Shown piece by piece: positions 1-12,485 of a stretch of 64,000 bases of DNA. The stretch lies in contig NC_044289.2 in NCBI RefSeq assembly GCF_004027225.2, positions 6,065,761 through 6,129,760 on the forward strand. The letters run 5' to 3'. Position numbers and translations under genes: made by a program. The notes under the pieces are model-generated. The model had not been told where the DNA came from. It worked only from the letters and a program-made list of their open reading frames with translations, and searched no databases. Numbering within the stretch: the stretch's first letter is position 1; each line of letters opens with the position of its first letter. This DNA comes from Strigops habroptila (Eukaryota > Chordata > Aves > Psittaciformes > Psittacidae).

Positions 1-2465
1 TTACTATTTTCTCAACAAAATGTCAAGTAAGTTTTCAGGGGGGAATACTTCATAACTGAAGTATGTTTTCCTAAGGGCAATAAACCACTAAGAAATGTAC
101 TTTTTTCCCACCCAGCCTTTGAGCCAAAACTTTCACATGTTTTTCAAAGAAATAAAATTATAGGTGTTTTTCTGTAGTAGGGTGAAGTGCCACCTGGGTG
201 GCAGTGGTAGAAAGCTGGGCAAACTTTATAAATCTAGAAGGGGGAGATTGTTTTGGCATGACTTAGGGTTACAGCCTGGGTTTCCTATGCATAATTTTAA
301 AAGGAATTGCTCAAAGCATCAGGAAATTCTTGCCAGTACACTATACCCAGTGTACAGCTCTTACGTCTTTAGACTCGTGGAAGATTGCCATGGCTGAAGA
401 GAAGACCTTCTCAGTGCAATGAACAGTGGAGTCAAGAGGCAGGCTTAATTATTTCTGTATCTGACAAACCTCCACGCCAGGCACATGCTGCTTTAGAATG
501 TGGAGTTGATAGAAAATAATGAGTTGATCAACATGGTTTAATTTGGTTCCTGTTATAGGGTCAAGGTGAGTTCCCATCGTCTGCTGGACATATGAAAGAC
601 AGCACTGAACCAGTGTCTGGGAGACCTCCAGTCTAATCTCAGCTCTGCAAAACCAACAGGAGAGTGTAGGGGATTTTTATAATTACTGGTGAATAGCTGA
701 GAGGCTGGAAATGCACTTTTGTTTTAGTCATTTTAATCTCTGGCATCACAGTGCTCAAAATATGAGCAAATACTTTTTCTGACTGAAATAATAGAGAAAA
801 TAAATATCAGTTCATCCACAGTCACTTTACATAGGAGAGGAAAGATGAGGAAAGGGGAAGGACAAAGAAACTTTTCCTAAAATGCCTATCAGTCAGTGGT
901 GCAAGACCACTAAGAGTTAAGAAATGCCTCGCTAGGCTGCCTGGCACCCTGAGCGAGCAAGCCAGGCCCTGAGTATTCCTTTAAATATTAAAACCCAGGC
1001 AACATAAAATCTCTCTCCTGGAAATCAAATAGAAGGAAAACTAAAGTAAAGCTACAAAGGAAATCTTGTTCGCTGGCCTGCTTTGTGTGCTGGCTTCCTA
1101 CTTGTCGGGCTGAGGAAACTCTGAATCCTATGGAAGAAATCCATGGAGAGGAAGCAACAACCATCGCACAGTATAAAAGATGGGCCTGGTTTTAATCAGG
1201 GCTGACTCTTCACAAATAACAAATGGGAAGGAGAGGTTATAGTGGGGCATAAGGCTATGCCAATAAAGCCTTTTTTGAGACAAAATAAGAAGGGCGTATT
1301 TCAATATGCCACAGTGGAGAGAGAGTTGAAGGAACTAATGTGTCTGGGATGTACAAACACTGCCTGACTCCAGGCTTACGCTGCCTGCCCCGCTCATGGG
1401 GAGCAGCAGGCTCCTCATTAGGAGCTCTTAGTAATCCTCATCGGAAGGGCAGTCACTTTGACTGTGTAACCGGGCCAGATCTTAATTGAATTAGACATCT
1501 AGAACAAGACAGTGTGAAGGTCCACGCTCCCCCATCCCCTCCCCACCCTCTCAACATGCACATGCATCACTTGCCCTGGAGCATCCTAGCATTTTTATAA
1601 CTTTATTGGGGAAAAAATGGAATGTCAAATTAGTGAGAAATGTGTGAACAGGAGCAGTGTTTGGCTATGCCTGTATCTGGGATGTGGAGAGCCTTCCTCC
1701 TCAGGTGAAAGCCAGGGTCTCCTGCCTGAGTGGAATGGGTGAAGGGTGTTGCTCATACTGTTGTGAATGCAGAGAAGGTTTCCAAGGGATTTAAGTGTGA
1801 TACAGATCCAGTGCACGGTTTTTAACAGTTGTCCTGCAGCCAGCATCTAACACTTGCCCTTAAATTTTCATGGTCTTTTTACTGAAATTTTAGTGTATTC
1901 AGACTGGATAACTAGCCTGGAAACAGGGGGTGCTGGCAACAGAAGGCACATTTTAGAAGGAGATCTCAGTCTGATGGCCACGGGGAGGTTGGCACTAAAT
2001 CATTTAGTGCTGCAGCACCAGGGCTAAATAATGATTCCAGCAAGTTGTGTAAATGCCCTGGGTACCAGCTGATGCTAGGGCCAAGGAAAAAAAGTGTTCT
2101 ACATGCCCGTAACAGATACTGGCAACACCCAGAGCAGAATCTTCCAAGACCACAATAAAACTTCCGGTGTTTACTGGATTTTTTTCAGCATAAAGCTGTG
2201 GTTTGTGTGGGTTGCTCCTTAGTGTCTTTCAAGTAACGAGCCTGCTGCTATGCAAACATTTGGACAATGCAGTGGCCTGTGTGGATGCTGTCTTGATTTA
2301 TAGTAAACCCTGGGAAGAACTCCTATAGCACCTGAAAGCAATCTTTCAGCAACTGAAGGAAGTACAGTTGACTTTTAATTCCCCAGTGTTCAGTAAGAAA
2401 GCAGGAAACCATTTTATACATACATACATATATATATGTGAGAGATATAGTAGGGCAGGGGAGTT
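1..2465. other. non-coding flank, no gene seen
   Basis: No open frame here resembles a known protein and none is long. The stretch is AT-rich with scattered homopolymer runs. A TACA/TA-type simple repeat lies near 2417-2440, just before the reverse-transcriptase fragment. I see no RNA gene, recognisable transposon end or CpG island. Confidence 0.6.
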
Positions 2466-2729
2466 ATGAAACCAGAGATATGTAAAATGCAAGCTATTAA
2501 AATGCACCTATTACTGACTACTAAATGGCAGGTGAGATCTTTTCTGGGTATTGCGGTATATTATTGGAAATTTATTCCACATTTTGCAACACTGGCTGCT
2601 CCATTAACTGATCTCACTAGGAAAAAATCATCTCATAAAATAAATATGACCCCATGGCGTGTGCTAGCCTTTCAAGGACTGAAATCAGTTCCTAGAGATC
2701 AAACAGTTTTCATGAGCTTGGAATTTTAA
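2466..2729 (+). pseudogene. reverse transcriptase / RNase H connection fragment, Ty3/Gypsy-like
   Basis: The 87-residue frame contains QVRSFLG followed by YY, FIPHFA and AAPLTDLTRKK, and then a degenerate W...AFQ.LK segment. This is the order found at the RT thumb / RNase H junction of Ty3/Gypsy-type pol. The usual GL(A/T)GYYR core has changed to GIAVYYWK, and the frame stops after about 87 residues. No catalytic YxDD region, integrase or LTR is visible nearby. Frames from 2740 to 3180 are short and contain stops; they may be decayed downstream pol, but I cannot align them. An old retrovirus-derived pol is the alternative to a Gypsy element. Confidence 0.55.
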
Positions 2730-5700
2730 GGTCCACAGAGGGTGAATCTTAATGTAAATAATCTTAAATTGGGGTCAAAATTAGCACAGAATTTAAAAGG
2801 AAGATGATAAAAAAATCCACATTTGCTTGATAAATTATCTGAAAGAAGTTGAATTCCCTGGGTATGCAGAGATTTTAATAAAGCAGATCACAGCATTTCC
2901 CTGGAAGGGATTATATGCCACACTAAGGCTTAGGTGGTTAAACAACAGGAAATTCATAAAACCAAGCAGGAAGTTAGTGATCATGCGACTTTATATGATC
3001 AGTTTAGTAACCTACGCTTGCCTTCAACCGCATATACCAATGAATGTGTTTTTCCCAAAGTGCTGAGAGTAAAGGGATCAGTTTCTCACAGTGCAATTGC
3101 TCTTTGCTGAAGTTGATTGGGAACAGATATTTCTAAGTATAAATCTTTTATTAAAAAAGAAATCATTAAAAAATTATCAAATACAAGCTAGAACTCTTGC
3201 AGCCAGGCAATGTTGCTTGTGATTTCCAGGAGACCAGAGATCACCCTGGTCTCCTCCCTGGTGACTCCAGTTTGCCAGAGCCCGAAGGCTTGACTCAAAG
3301 TGCAACAAATGAGGGACGCAAACAACCACTCATGCAAAAAACTCACTTGTGTTGGATTGTTTCCTTCAAAGAAAATAACTTTTCCAAGTCTGAGTTTCAT
3401 GATTTTTCACTCCTGAAGCAAACGATTTTCAGCAATAAAGGAAAGGGAAACCAAGTTGGTCTGGAATATAATTTTCATCCCTAGAAGTGAAGGATGGACT
3501 TGGCCAAAAGAAAAAAGACTAAATCTGTCCTGAAGGTGGGAGGAAAGTGTGCAAGTGACACAAGCCAGTGCCTCACCTGCTCTCCAGCAGTGGCATGCAC
3601 ATGCTGCGGAGAGAGAAATCGCAGACGTGCTGTGGGCCCACTGTGCAGAAGGTGGGTTCTCAGAGCCCTTGAGGACACATCTGAGCCTGTGTTTTAGTGC
3701 AGCTGGACCAAGCCATGTCCTCAGTCTGAGAAAATGCACAATACTCATTCCTATCATTAATCTTTCTCTGCATCTTATGTCTTAAGTGGTTTCTGAGGAG
3801 GCTTGGTTGGTTTTTTTTTCCAAAGAATACAACTTTGCACAGCATGAAGGAAAATGTTCATCCAGCAACACCAGTAACCGTGATAGCGGCTCATACAACT
3901 CCAATCTTCCAGCCTCTACCTGCCGCTATACAGACAAAAGTGATGGTTCCTTGGAGGCAGCGGCTCCCCACAGTGTTACAGGTGCTTCTCTTCACACTGG
4001 CTGGGAAATCTGCTGTATGGTTTCTGAGACCCTGGTACCAAATTTAGTCTCTGAGGTTTTGTGAGCTCAGGTGGCCAGCTCACATTTGAGCCCAGGCCCC
4101 CTACATGGCGAGCTAAACTGGGGTTTGCAAGAGGGAGAGCAAGGAAATGTAAGTGTAGGGGAGGAGCCCCATGGTTTGAATTACCCTTTTGCTCACCCAG
4201 GACCAAGACAAGCCACTCACAGATCTGAGGAATCCCTGCAGTACTAGCAGTGGTTCAGTTAAGGTTCTGTTAAAGGAGGGAGACTATTTACTTTTACTGT
4301 ATTTACACTTGAAGGATTTATCTGAAAACAAAGTAAAACAAATTAAAAACCACGGAAAACCAACTGATCTCTATATCCTGAATAAAAAAATCCCTCACAC
4401 TGCTTCTTCCCTCTGTGAAACACGACATGTGGCCCGGTCATTTGATTTTCCATCCAAAAACCCTGTCCTCAAGTTCTATTTTCTTAGGCACACTTACATT
4501 TAATTAAAAGGAAACTATCAGACATAAAAGTAACCCTCTTAGATATGCTGTACAGGCCTGCTCATGATTTCTCCATTACAATTTCCTCCAGGATTCCACC
4601 CTAAACCAAGACCTGGTGTGATGCAACACCGCTCTCAGCACAGAAGATAGGGTAATGCTGGCTTGACAAGTGAAATTAATGATTGCATTCCATTAATTTT
4701 GAGTCATGTGCCCAGCCCATGGAAGCACAGAGAACCTTGTGAAAAACAAACTCACTACATTGTACTGTAATATTATTCTTGGCTGGAGTTTCAGGCAGCC
4801 TGTTGGGGTCCTCCTGAACAGCCGAGCTCCACAGCAGTTTCTCCACTAGCATTGGTAGAGCAGCTGCTGCCTTCCGAGACAGAAATAGAGGCTCAGTCTT
4901 CATATGGGACTATCATAAGGACAGCAAGGGCCTCCTTGGGATCTTTAAATGCAAGCATAATTTGGGAGGGTGGTGGCTTTCAACACTTTTGAGTGTCGAG
5001 CTCCAATTACATATTTACTTGCAATTGCTAAGTGACTGTTTTGAGCATTGCTTGTGCAAAACTGAATTCCTGGAGCATGTCATAGGAATGGCTGCGGCAG
5101 CGAAAGGACTTTGCTCCTCCTGAGAACAAAGTGACCTCCATAAAGGCCCTGTGACAACCACATGTAATCTTCTGCACCGCAGCATTCTGCTGAAACCTTA
5201 TGGTAGCATCTTTCCAGTCGTAAAAAGGAATGGCTCAGTGTGACTCAGAGCACAAACACTGCCCATCCCAAATGTTGTATTAGAATTTTGAGTGTGAGTC
5301 AGCCCAGTTCCCTCTGGGAAATACAATTACTGTCAGTGAGTGTCTGCTAAGCAAGGCTCTGCTCAGGGATCACATCCATGGGTTTCTCCCATGGGAACCC
5401 ATGCTGGAGACATCAAGGAACGGCGCTGGACTGGCATCATGTCTGTAAGTCCATGACTCATGGCGGTGGCTGTCTTGCAATAATGATTGCAAACCATGGG
5501 GCATTGACATGGATCTACCAGACTTCAGGAGAATGGGCTAAAGCTGAGCTTCCCAGGCTTGTCCATAGGCTGACCTTGTATCATGATGGAAAGGTGGTTT
5601 GACCCCTTCTTCTTCAGTAAGGACAGTGGCTAAGCACTGAGGAGACAACAACTAGCAGATAAGCCATTTGCAGTACCACAGCAAGGAGCAGACACCACGT

Positions 5701-8700
5701 CCATAGCCTGCAGGCCAGGGAAACAGTCCCTGTCCCAGTCCCTGCTCTTTTCAGTCTTTTTCCTGGCAGACAGAACTGGGCTGGGCCTCTATATTAACTG
5801 ACTTCACTCACTTTGGTAAACAAAGGAAATCTTTTGCCCCAGCTGTACAATGGCTTGCACTTAGCAGTTCTCTGAGTCCCTTCCATACATGCTGCTGGAC
5901 TGAGGAGACACAAGCCTTGTCCCTCTTGGAGGGACACGACCTGCAACAGTGGCTTCCCCAGGGCCACCCAGGAGCTTCCACACTCACTTCTTCACTACCA
6001 ATGTCGACAGAGCGCTTCCCAGCCCACCTCTTTTCCTTATCACCCATTTTCCATCTCTCTCTGATAGATAATCTAAGTATGTAAGTGCTGTCTTGTCTCA
6101 GGTATCTGTCTGGGGCATCACAAAATCTTCCCTGCAGTGAACGGAGGTGCTTTGACCCAGTTCAGGCAGTGGCTGTTTGCACGCTCCAGGCAGCTGGCAC
6201 GCACCGCTCCTGGCTCTGCTCCTGATGAGCCTTCTGCTATCAGGCTGCTCATTCTGTGTGGGAAAAGAAACGAGGAGACCTGTGACAGAGATAAAATTAA
6301 CTGCAGAGGCAATCTGAAAAGCCTTTCCCTGTGTGCAAGGACAAAGCAAGGATTTATCAGCAGGAAAGCAGCAGTTGTGGAAGACAGCAGAGTGATAAAC
6401 ACCTCCATGTGCCCCAGAGCATCCTCCTCACACGTGCCCCCACTCTGACTTTTTGGGACAAGCAGAGGGGCCAAGGAGAAGCTCCATCTCCTTGGCACGG
6501 CATGGCTTTGCCATCATGCTGCCAGCACTGGGTGCTTGGCACCTTTGCTCTGGGGGTTCCTCAAGGCACCAAAAAGGAAGCACTGACCTGGGGATGTGGG
6601 AGGCTTGGAAGGGATCCTGCTGACATGGGTTTTCAGTGAAGAAATTTTCAGTTAGGAGTATTTTTTTTAAGGAGGAAAGTTCTCTTCTCTACAGTCTCCA
6701 ACCTTTTTGAAAACTAAAGCTTTTTAGTCTTGTTTCTTGATTTTTTGAGTACCTTCTGTGGAATCACTGGTATTTCTGTGATTCTGGCTGGTTTTATCTG
6801 CTTGTCCTTGGAAGAAGAAGAAACAGAAGGAGAGCTTGCAGAAAGGCAGCTTCCCTTCTGGTGACCACAGGATCTTCTTTTTGCTTTCGCTGTCCCAAAA
6901 CAGGCTTTGCACTTCTGACTGCAGAAGATGCTATGTTTGCATGCTGGTTCAGACCCTGCTCCTCAGGAGAAGCTGAAGCACCACAGCAAAGGCAATTCAG
7001 TGCACATGGGAGTCAGGATGCACAGCCAAATGATCTCTGTGTCTTTTGTAGATAAGCCTCCCATGCACCAGGGCAAATGATACAAAAGTCAACCTAATTT
7101 CTTGTCTTTTCAGCTGAGCATCTCAAAGAAAATTTCACATCTGGATGAGTAAAATTGCGCATGTTGTGACCCACTTCCCAGCCAAGAATCTGAAGCTGAA
7201 GATGACAAACCCAAACCACATGGAAGACTAAAGCCTGTCTCTTCCCATCCATGTGCTAACCCTGGAGCTGGCAACAGCCATCCCAATAGCACAGCCCTGA
7301 CTGGAAATTCAACGTTATAGTAGCTCACTAATAGTAGGGAGCAACCTAGTCTTCTGGATGTGAATATATGGGTAATAAATATTAATGGATCAAGGCTCTG
7401 AAAACAGCCAGGGAAAACAAGTCAGAAACATTTTGCAGAATCTCATTGACTAAAGTGAAATCTCTAATTTCATTTTAAAATAGTCGACAGCAGTAGCTCT
7501 GCCTTTACCATTTCATTTTAGTCACATCAAAATGTTTCACTTTGGTAAGAAGAAGTAGCTTTATTTTAACAGTCTCAGCTGGATTAGTTCTGATCTATGT
7601 TATGCGTCAATCTTAGAATAGGTCGTTTGGTTTGTTTTTTTTTTTTTTTAGGAAGAACTGCAGTTTTCAATTCACTGAGACATATCTCACTTCTTGACCC
7701 AGGACTTTGCGAGCTCATGCTTTGTCCAGGGAGGAGCCAGGACCACATTTCCACTAGTAATTACAGATGTGGGACACCTGGGGCTGGAGCAGGGCTTTGC
7801 TGAATGTGCTGATGGATTTGGGAAGCATTTCCCCAAATGCGGTGCAAACCGCTGCGGAGAACAAACCTGGGAACAAGTGTGATGGAGTGACTGCCTGTTC
7901 TCTGAGTAGTCCATGTAAATCTCTGCAGCCTTTGTAACCACCCAACCAGACAGTGCCCGGCTCTAATTAAGGCCTTGGAAGACTTTTGGGGGCATACGAT
8001 GCAATGTCCCTTAATGGCTCCTGCAGTGAAACTCCAGCCGTTGTCTTCCCGGTCTCCCACACTCAAACCACCCACTGAAATCAGTAGGAATTTAGCGTGC
8101 AGAAGTCTTGTAAGGTCAAGGCTAATATGGATTTTGATCCATCCTGGTCCCAGTTTTCAGAATGGAGGAGTCCGCCATCCACCTGAAGGCACTTTCTCAC
8201 TGCCTGGACTGTTGAACACACGTGTATGAGGCAGCACTTTGCTTTGAAATTTTCATAGAGGTACCCACAGAGATATGCTGCTGACTCTTTTATGGGATAT
8301 AATCATACGACATTCTTGTGCAGTTGTAAGCAATTGCAATAAAACTCTATGTACCGGGAAGACAAACTATTTTGCAACAGGCTGTGAGAAACAAATTTTA
8401 GAATGACACAGGTTTTACCAAAAGACTTGTTCTTGCTAAGTCTTGCAGAGATAAATGAATGTTTATTAAAAGGCTCTGAAGTAGATAGTACACACTGTTC
8501 AATTTTAAAAAGGGAGATGATCATAAACTACACTTTAAAACTTACCAGTTCGACAGCTTCCTTGGTGCAAAATGCCACGTTATGTTCATTAGCAGATAGT
8601 TTCTGGGATCACTCATTCAGGGATTGGGCATTTGATGCAAATCTTTGACTGTAACAGACTGTCTTTTAGACTTCTTCCTCATGTATATCGAGCTTGAAAA

Positions 8701-10560
8701 CACAGCTAATAAAGGCCAGATGGCTGCAGGCTCCTTCTCACACCCATAATATTGATGGGAACATTCTGGAGGGAGTGGATTCTGCCTGAGTCTTTGCCTT
8801 GTGCATGACATGATGATAACCACATTTCAGCCTTTGCACTGTTTGGTCCTAACTCAATTCAAACGTTTCCTGGATTTTAGCAAATGAGTGAAGTGCAGCT
8901 CAAGAGAAAATATATCAGCCCTTATTAGAAAAGGTTGTACTCATCACAAATCATCTAAATACCTCATTTCTGACAGGGGGGAAATCCTTTTATTACTGAG
9001 TCTGTTTGGAAAGATTTTGAATAGTTCACTATAAAATTGCATTAATCTCTGCCAGAACATATAAAAACCAGCCAAAGTCCAAAACTCGTCCCCTTTCAAG
9101 GCCATGGGATTTGGCATAAAATGCCAGAACTACTGGGCAAAGCACTTGAATCTGGAATAATGTAGTAGATCTTATCTACTAATGGAACCCACTGAAGTGC
9201 GCTCTCCAACACTGCAGAGGCCTTGCAGTTAGGTTCTGACTACACTAATTAAGAAGACTAATTAATGCCAAGATATAATTCTCTGGAATGCTGCAAATAT
9301 CACAGATACTGCATGATAGCACAGGCTATTGCACGGGATTAGATGCTGTCTCTTTTGGTAAATTCCTCCTGGTTAGCAATCTCATCTTACACATTTAGTT
9401 TTTAGTAAGGCTTCAGAATGAAGACAGCTCTGTTTAAAGCTGCAAGAAAAAAGTAATAAATCTGACAAGACTCACTTTCGTGACATATACTGCATGCTAT
9501 CTCATTGCAGGCAGACCTGGTCATATTTTTGTTATGAGGAGCTGATTTATTTTCACCAAGTATCCCTACTAGTTTTCCTGAATTATCTATTTCTTCAGCT
9601 AAATGAGACCCACTGCCTGTCTCTGGCTTTGTGCTCTGTAACACTGCTGGCTGCAAACCCTGTGTATGTTGACATGTGATGGTTTGAACATTTGACATTT
9701 AGATGTAGCTGGCATTTGTTTTGTTGCCTTGCAACCATCTGGTTCCAGAAGAAACTCATAAACTGATCCTGAATCATGCAACCACCAGACAGCAAACAGA
9801 TAGAGCTGTAGGACTCTGACAGCACGTTCATCACACTTCTGTGATAGCTGACACAAATACTGCGCTGCACTGTCTTCTCCTATCTCTGTCATACAGACCA
9901 GGCAGGACTGCATTTTAAAGAGAGTATTTGATTCTCCGCAGCACTGGGAGCTTACAGTTTGCACTGGCTTTGGCACATCCCGTGTTCAGGCTCTGTTAGC
10001 TCGTGAAAGCTCTGAACGAGCATGTGCAAATGGGTCCCTGCATCTGGCACGTGGCAACAAGTCACCTTGTCAACCCAAGTGAGAGGGGACAAGTCCAAAG
10101 CCCAGATTTTGAGCTGCATTTTCAAAACTTTGGAAATACCAGGGAGCAGATTTCAAGTCAGAGTCTTTCATGCTTGTGTGTGAAAAGAATATTGATTCTG
10201 GTGGTGTTTTCCAGAATATTCTCACCACAAAACTACATTCTGTATTGACAAGTGTTTTGCTGGGTAGATTAACTGATACATGAATAGAAAGTTTCTAGGA
10301 ACAAAGTGTGTTCTTGAAAAGAAAGCAAGTGAAGTGCACTTGCATTTTTCTTGGTTGTGGTTTATTTAGGACAGTGGCTCCCCGTCGTTCCACTTGCTTG
10401 TCCTTTCATTTCCAGTTCCTAAATCCCTGACACTGGTCTTGCATCCATGAAGCAAAGAGATCACTTTTCTCAACAAATAGGAGAACTGAAAAATGCAGGC
10501 AGACCAGGTTATTAAATCCTCCGAATGCTGTATGTGTGGCAACATACAGATAGGCTTGTG
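2730..10560. other. non-coding DNA, no gene seen
   Basis: Open frames are short and overlap on both strands without protein-like content. Small items only: a perfect 9-bp hairpin at 3229-3254, a hairpin-prone CATGGG/CCCATG cluster at about 5376-5403, and a poly-T run near 7638. No CR1 tail, LTR or RNA gene was recognised. Confidence 0.5.
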
Positions 10561-10602
10561 ATTGAGGGGTGGACTTAACAATGGACACTATCACCCAGGT
10601 TA

Positions 10603-11346
10603 TTCATGAATGTGAAACGTGCTGCAATTAAGCAAGCCAAGCGGTTAAAGCCTCTCTGGTATGGAGGACGATGGCTGAAGTACAAGTATGGGGAGGCCTG
10701 GCAGATTGACTATATCACACTCCCACCAACCCGCCAAGGCAAGCGCCATGTGCTTACCATGGTGGAAGCAACCACCGGCTGGCTGGAAACATGCGCTGTG
10801 CCCCACGCCACTGCCCAGAACACTATCCTGGGCCTTGAGAAACAAGTTTTGTGGTGACATGGCACCCCAGAGAGAACTGAGTCAGACAATGGGACTCATT
10901 TCCGGAACAACACGTGAGCCAAAGAGCACGGCATTGAGTGGGTATATGACATCCCCTACCATGCACCAGCCTCTGGGAAAATCGAACGGTACAATGGGCT
11001 GTTAAAAACTACACTGAGAGCAATGGGTGGTGGGACTTTCAAACACTGGGATACACATTTACCAAAAGCCACCTGGTTGGTCAACACTAGGGGATCTGCC
11101 AACAGGGCTGGCCCAGCCCAATCAGAACTTTCACACACTGTAGAGGGGGATAAAGTTCCTGTGGAGCACATAAAGAATTTGTTGGGGAAGACAGTCTGGG
11201 TTATTCCTGCTTCAGGTAAAGGCAAACCCACTCGTGGCATTGCTTTTGCTCAGGGACCTGGATATACTTGGTGGGTAATACAGGAAGATGGAGAAGTCCG
11301 GTGGGTACCTCAAGGGCATTTAATATGGGGGGAAAACAGCCAATGA
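10603..11346 (+). pseudogene. retroviral integrase (pol 3' end), broken
   Basis: A region covering most of the integrase can be read. The catalytic-core pattern is visible: an Asp in WQIDYITLP, a second Asp in SDNGTHF and a Glu in GKIERYNG, matching the D,D(35)E arrangement. A C-terminal part rich in Trp and Gly (VIPASGKGK, WVPQGHLIW) follows. The N-terminal zinc-binding half is frame-shifted: a HECETC-like stretch near 10590-10620 is out of frame with what follows. In-frame stops occur at about 10855 (TGA) and near 10917 (TGA), splitting the product. The last frame, 11023-11346, is open for 107 codons and ends at its natural-looking stop. The gene cannot make a complete integrase. Confidence 0.85.
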
Positions 11347-11837
11347 ACTCGATGATATGCTGTTGCCTGCTATATAACACTCTATAGCCCATCAGCTAGA
11401 TGCCCATGTCTACCACTCTCACTTTGAAAAGAAGATATGTGCTGTCACGATCATCAGCAGAGAATAAAGTCATGGAAAAGCCAGCAGCAGCAGCAGAACT
11501 GTCCTCAGGTCACCATCGACTGACCCTGACTTCCCTCTGATCATCACCCCAACAAAGAATGAACTTTGATGAAACCAGATGAGCTCAACAGTAACCAGAC
11601 GAATTCAGTGGTGTCGTCAGCAGGTGCCAATCCAACACTACGCACTGTCTTTCCTGCCCTGAGAGACTGTTACAAGAGGTGGAGCTTGACACCATGGGCT
11701 GAATGAATTCAGCAAACTTTACAGGGATGGTCCACAGACTAAGGAATGGTATCTCTTTGTGTGTATATATATATATGAGACAAAAGCGATGGCATATTGA
11801 AAAATGTGGGATCTGAGCATGATGTGAATGGTATGGA

Positions 11838-11850
11838 ATAAGGGATGGAT
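11838..11850 (+). promoter_or_regulatory. polypurine tract before the truncated 3' LTR
   Basis: A mostly purine run (AATAAGGGATGGA) sits 2 bp before the TG that opens the LTR at 11853, where plus-strand priming takes place in retroviruses. Its position between the end of pol and the LTR start fixes the polarity of this remnant as plus. Confidence 0.6.
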
Positions 11851-11873
11851 ACTGTCCTGGGTTCAGCTGTAAC

Positions 11874-11993
11874 AAGCACAAGCTGGGGGACTTTGTCATC
11901 CACTTCATGGAAGAGATTGACAAGGAGATCAGCGAGATGAAGCTGTCTGTCAATGCCAGGGCCCGCATCATGGCAGAGGAACTCCTTAAGAAC
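11874..11993 (+). CDS. ARPC4 exon (Arp2/3 complex subunit 4), isolated copy
   Basis: These 40 codons read almost identically to the C-terminal helix region of ARPC4, the 20-kDa subunit that bridges ARPC2 and the rest of the actin-nucleating Arp2/3 complex. Key stretches are [18 protein letters not shown] and LSVNARARI. Compared with the highly conserved family sequence there are changes at normally invariant sites: V to G in KLGDF, V to M in ARIM and F to L in EELLKN. The exon ends AAC|GTGAGG, a good splice donor; without splicing the frame ends at TGA 12003-12005. The 5' edge abuts the cut LTR, so the natural acceptor and the two or three preceding codons are lost. I find no other ARPC4 exon in the 11.8 kb upstream, so the gene is a fragment here. 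It could still be used as a 5' exon for the TTLL3 transcript. Confidence 0.85.
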
Positions 11994-12313
11994 GTGAGGC
12001 TCTGAAATGGGAGGAGGTGGATCCCTCCTGTTGGGATATTGGAAGCAGGGTGTAGGGCTCCAAGCCAGGTGGTTCTAACGCCCAGAGCCCCCCCCAGTCC
12101 CACCTATGGGGACAGCAGTGCCATTGTGCCCAAGCTCCTCTTGGGGACAGGGTGGGAGGACACCCAGGGGTGCTTGCGCCCCCTTTGCTTGGGAAGGGCT
12201 GGGTTTGGGATCCCCAGAGCACAATGAGGTGGGGCAGCAGCCACTGGGGACACAGCCCCAGGGCGATGGGGCACACAAGTACTCACAGCCGCCTCTCTTC
12301 TCTTGCCTTGCAG

Positions 12314-12485
12314 TTCTCCGGGGCCAGTGGAACGCCGGGGGGACCATGGAACACATGGGGCGCCCTTGGAGCGCCCGGGGCCCATGGAGCGCCTGGGCGG
12401 GGGCACGGAACGCGCCGGGCACTTGAGCGCCCGGGCTCCTCGGGGAGCGCCATAGCAACCGCTAACAGAGAGGGCGGACCCGACG
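12314..12485 (+). CDS. candidate ARPC4-TTLL3 linking exon
   Basis: A good acceptor (CTTGCCTTGCAG) precedes TTC TCC, in phase with the ARPC4 exon. ARPC4 normally ends with a single Phe after LKN, so the first residue matches the expected terminal residue, but the frame then stays open for 57 codons. The product would be low-complexity, rich in Gly, Ala, Pro, Trp and Arg. A donor-like G|GTGAGG closes it at 12485. Human ARPC4 and TTLL3 make read-through transcripts, which is the precedent. Splicing from here into the TTLL3 exon at 13209 fits by phase (one base carried). A further small exon near 13036-13071 (donor GTGAGT) is possible but does not fit every phase. The exon is GC-rich and may be non-coding 5' sequence. 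Confidence 0.4.

Larger units (their letters stand above)
10567..11871 (+). mobile_element. 3' end of an avian ERVL-like provirus: integrase, post-pol region, polypurine tract, LTR start
   Basis: The order is an integrase-coding stretch (to about 11345), roughly 500 bp of non-coding post-pol sequence, a purine-rich tract (11838-11850) and then an LTR beginning TGTCCTGGG at 11853. The LTR is cut after about 19 bp; beyond 11871-11873 the sequence becomes an ARPC4 exon. Gag, protease and RT are missing upstream, so only the 3' end remains. The same LTR start recurs at 17472 in the same orientation. The class assignment (class III, bird-type ERVL) rests on recognition of the integrase and LTR style rather than a search. 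Confidence 0.8.

Noticed and set aside
3229-3254. 9-bp perfect hairpin GGAGACCAG / CTGGTCTCC
   Set aside because: Short, isolated, not next to any gene; expected by chance in a window this size.
5376-5403. CATGGG / CCCATG palindromic cluster
   Set aside because: Short and without flanking structure; no operator, tRNA or terminator context applies.
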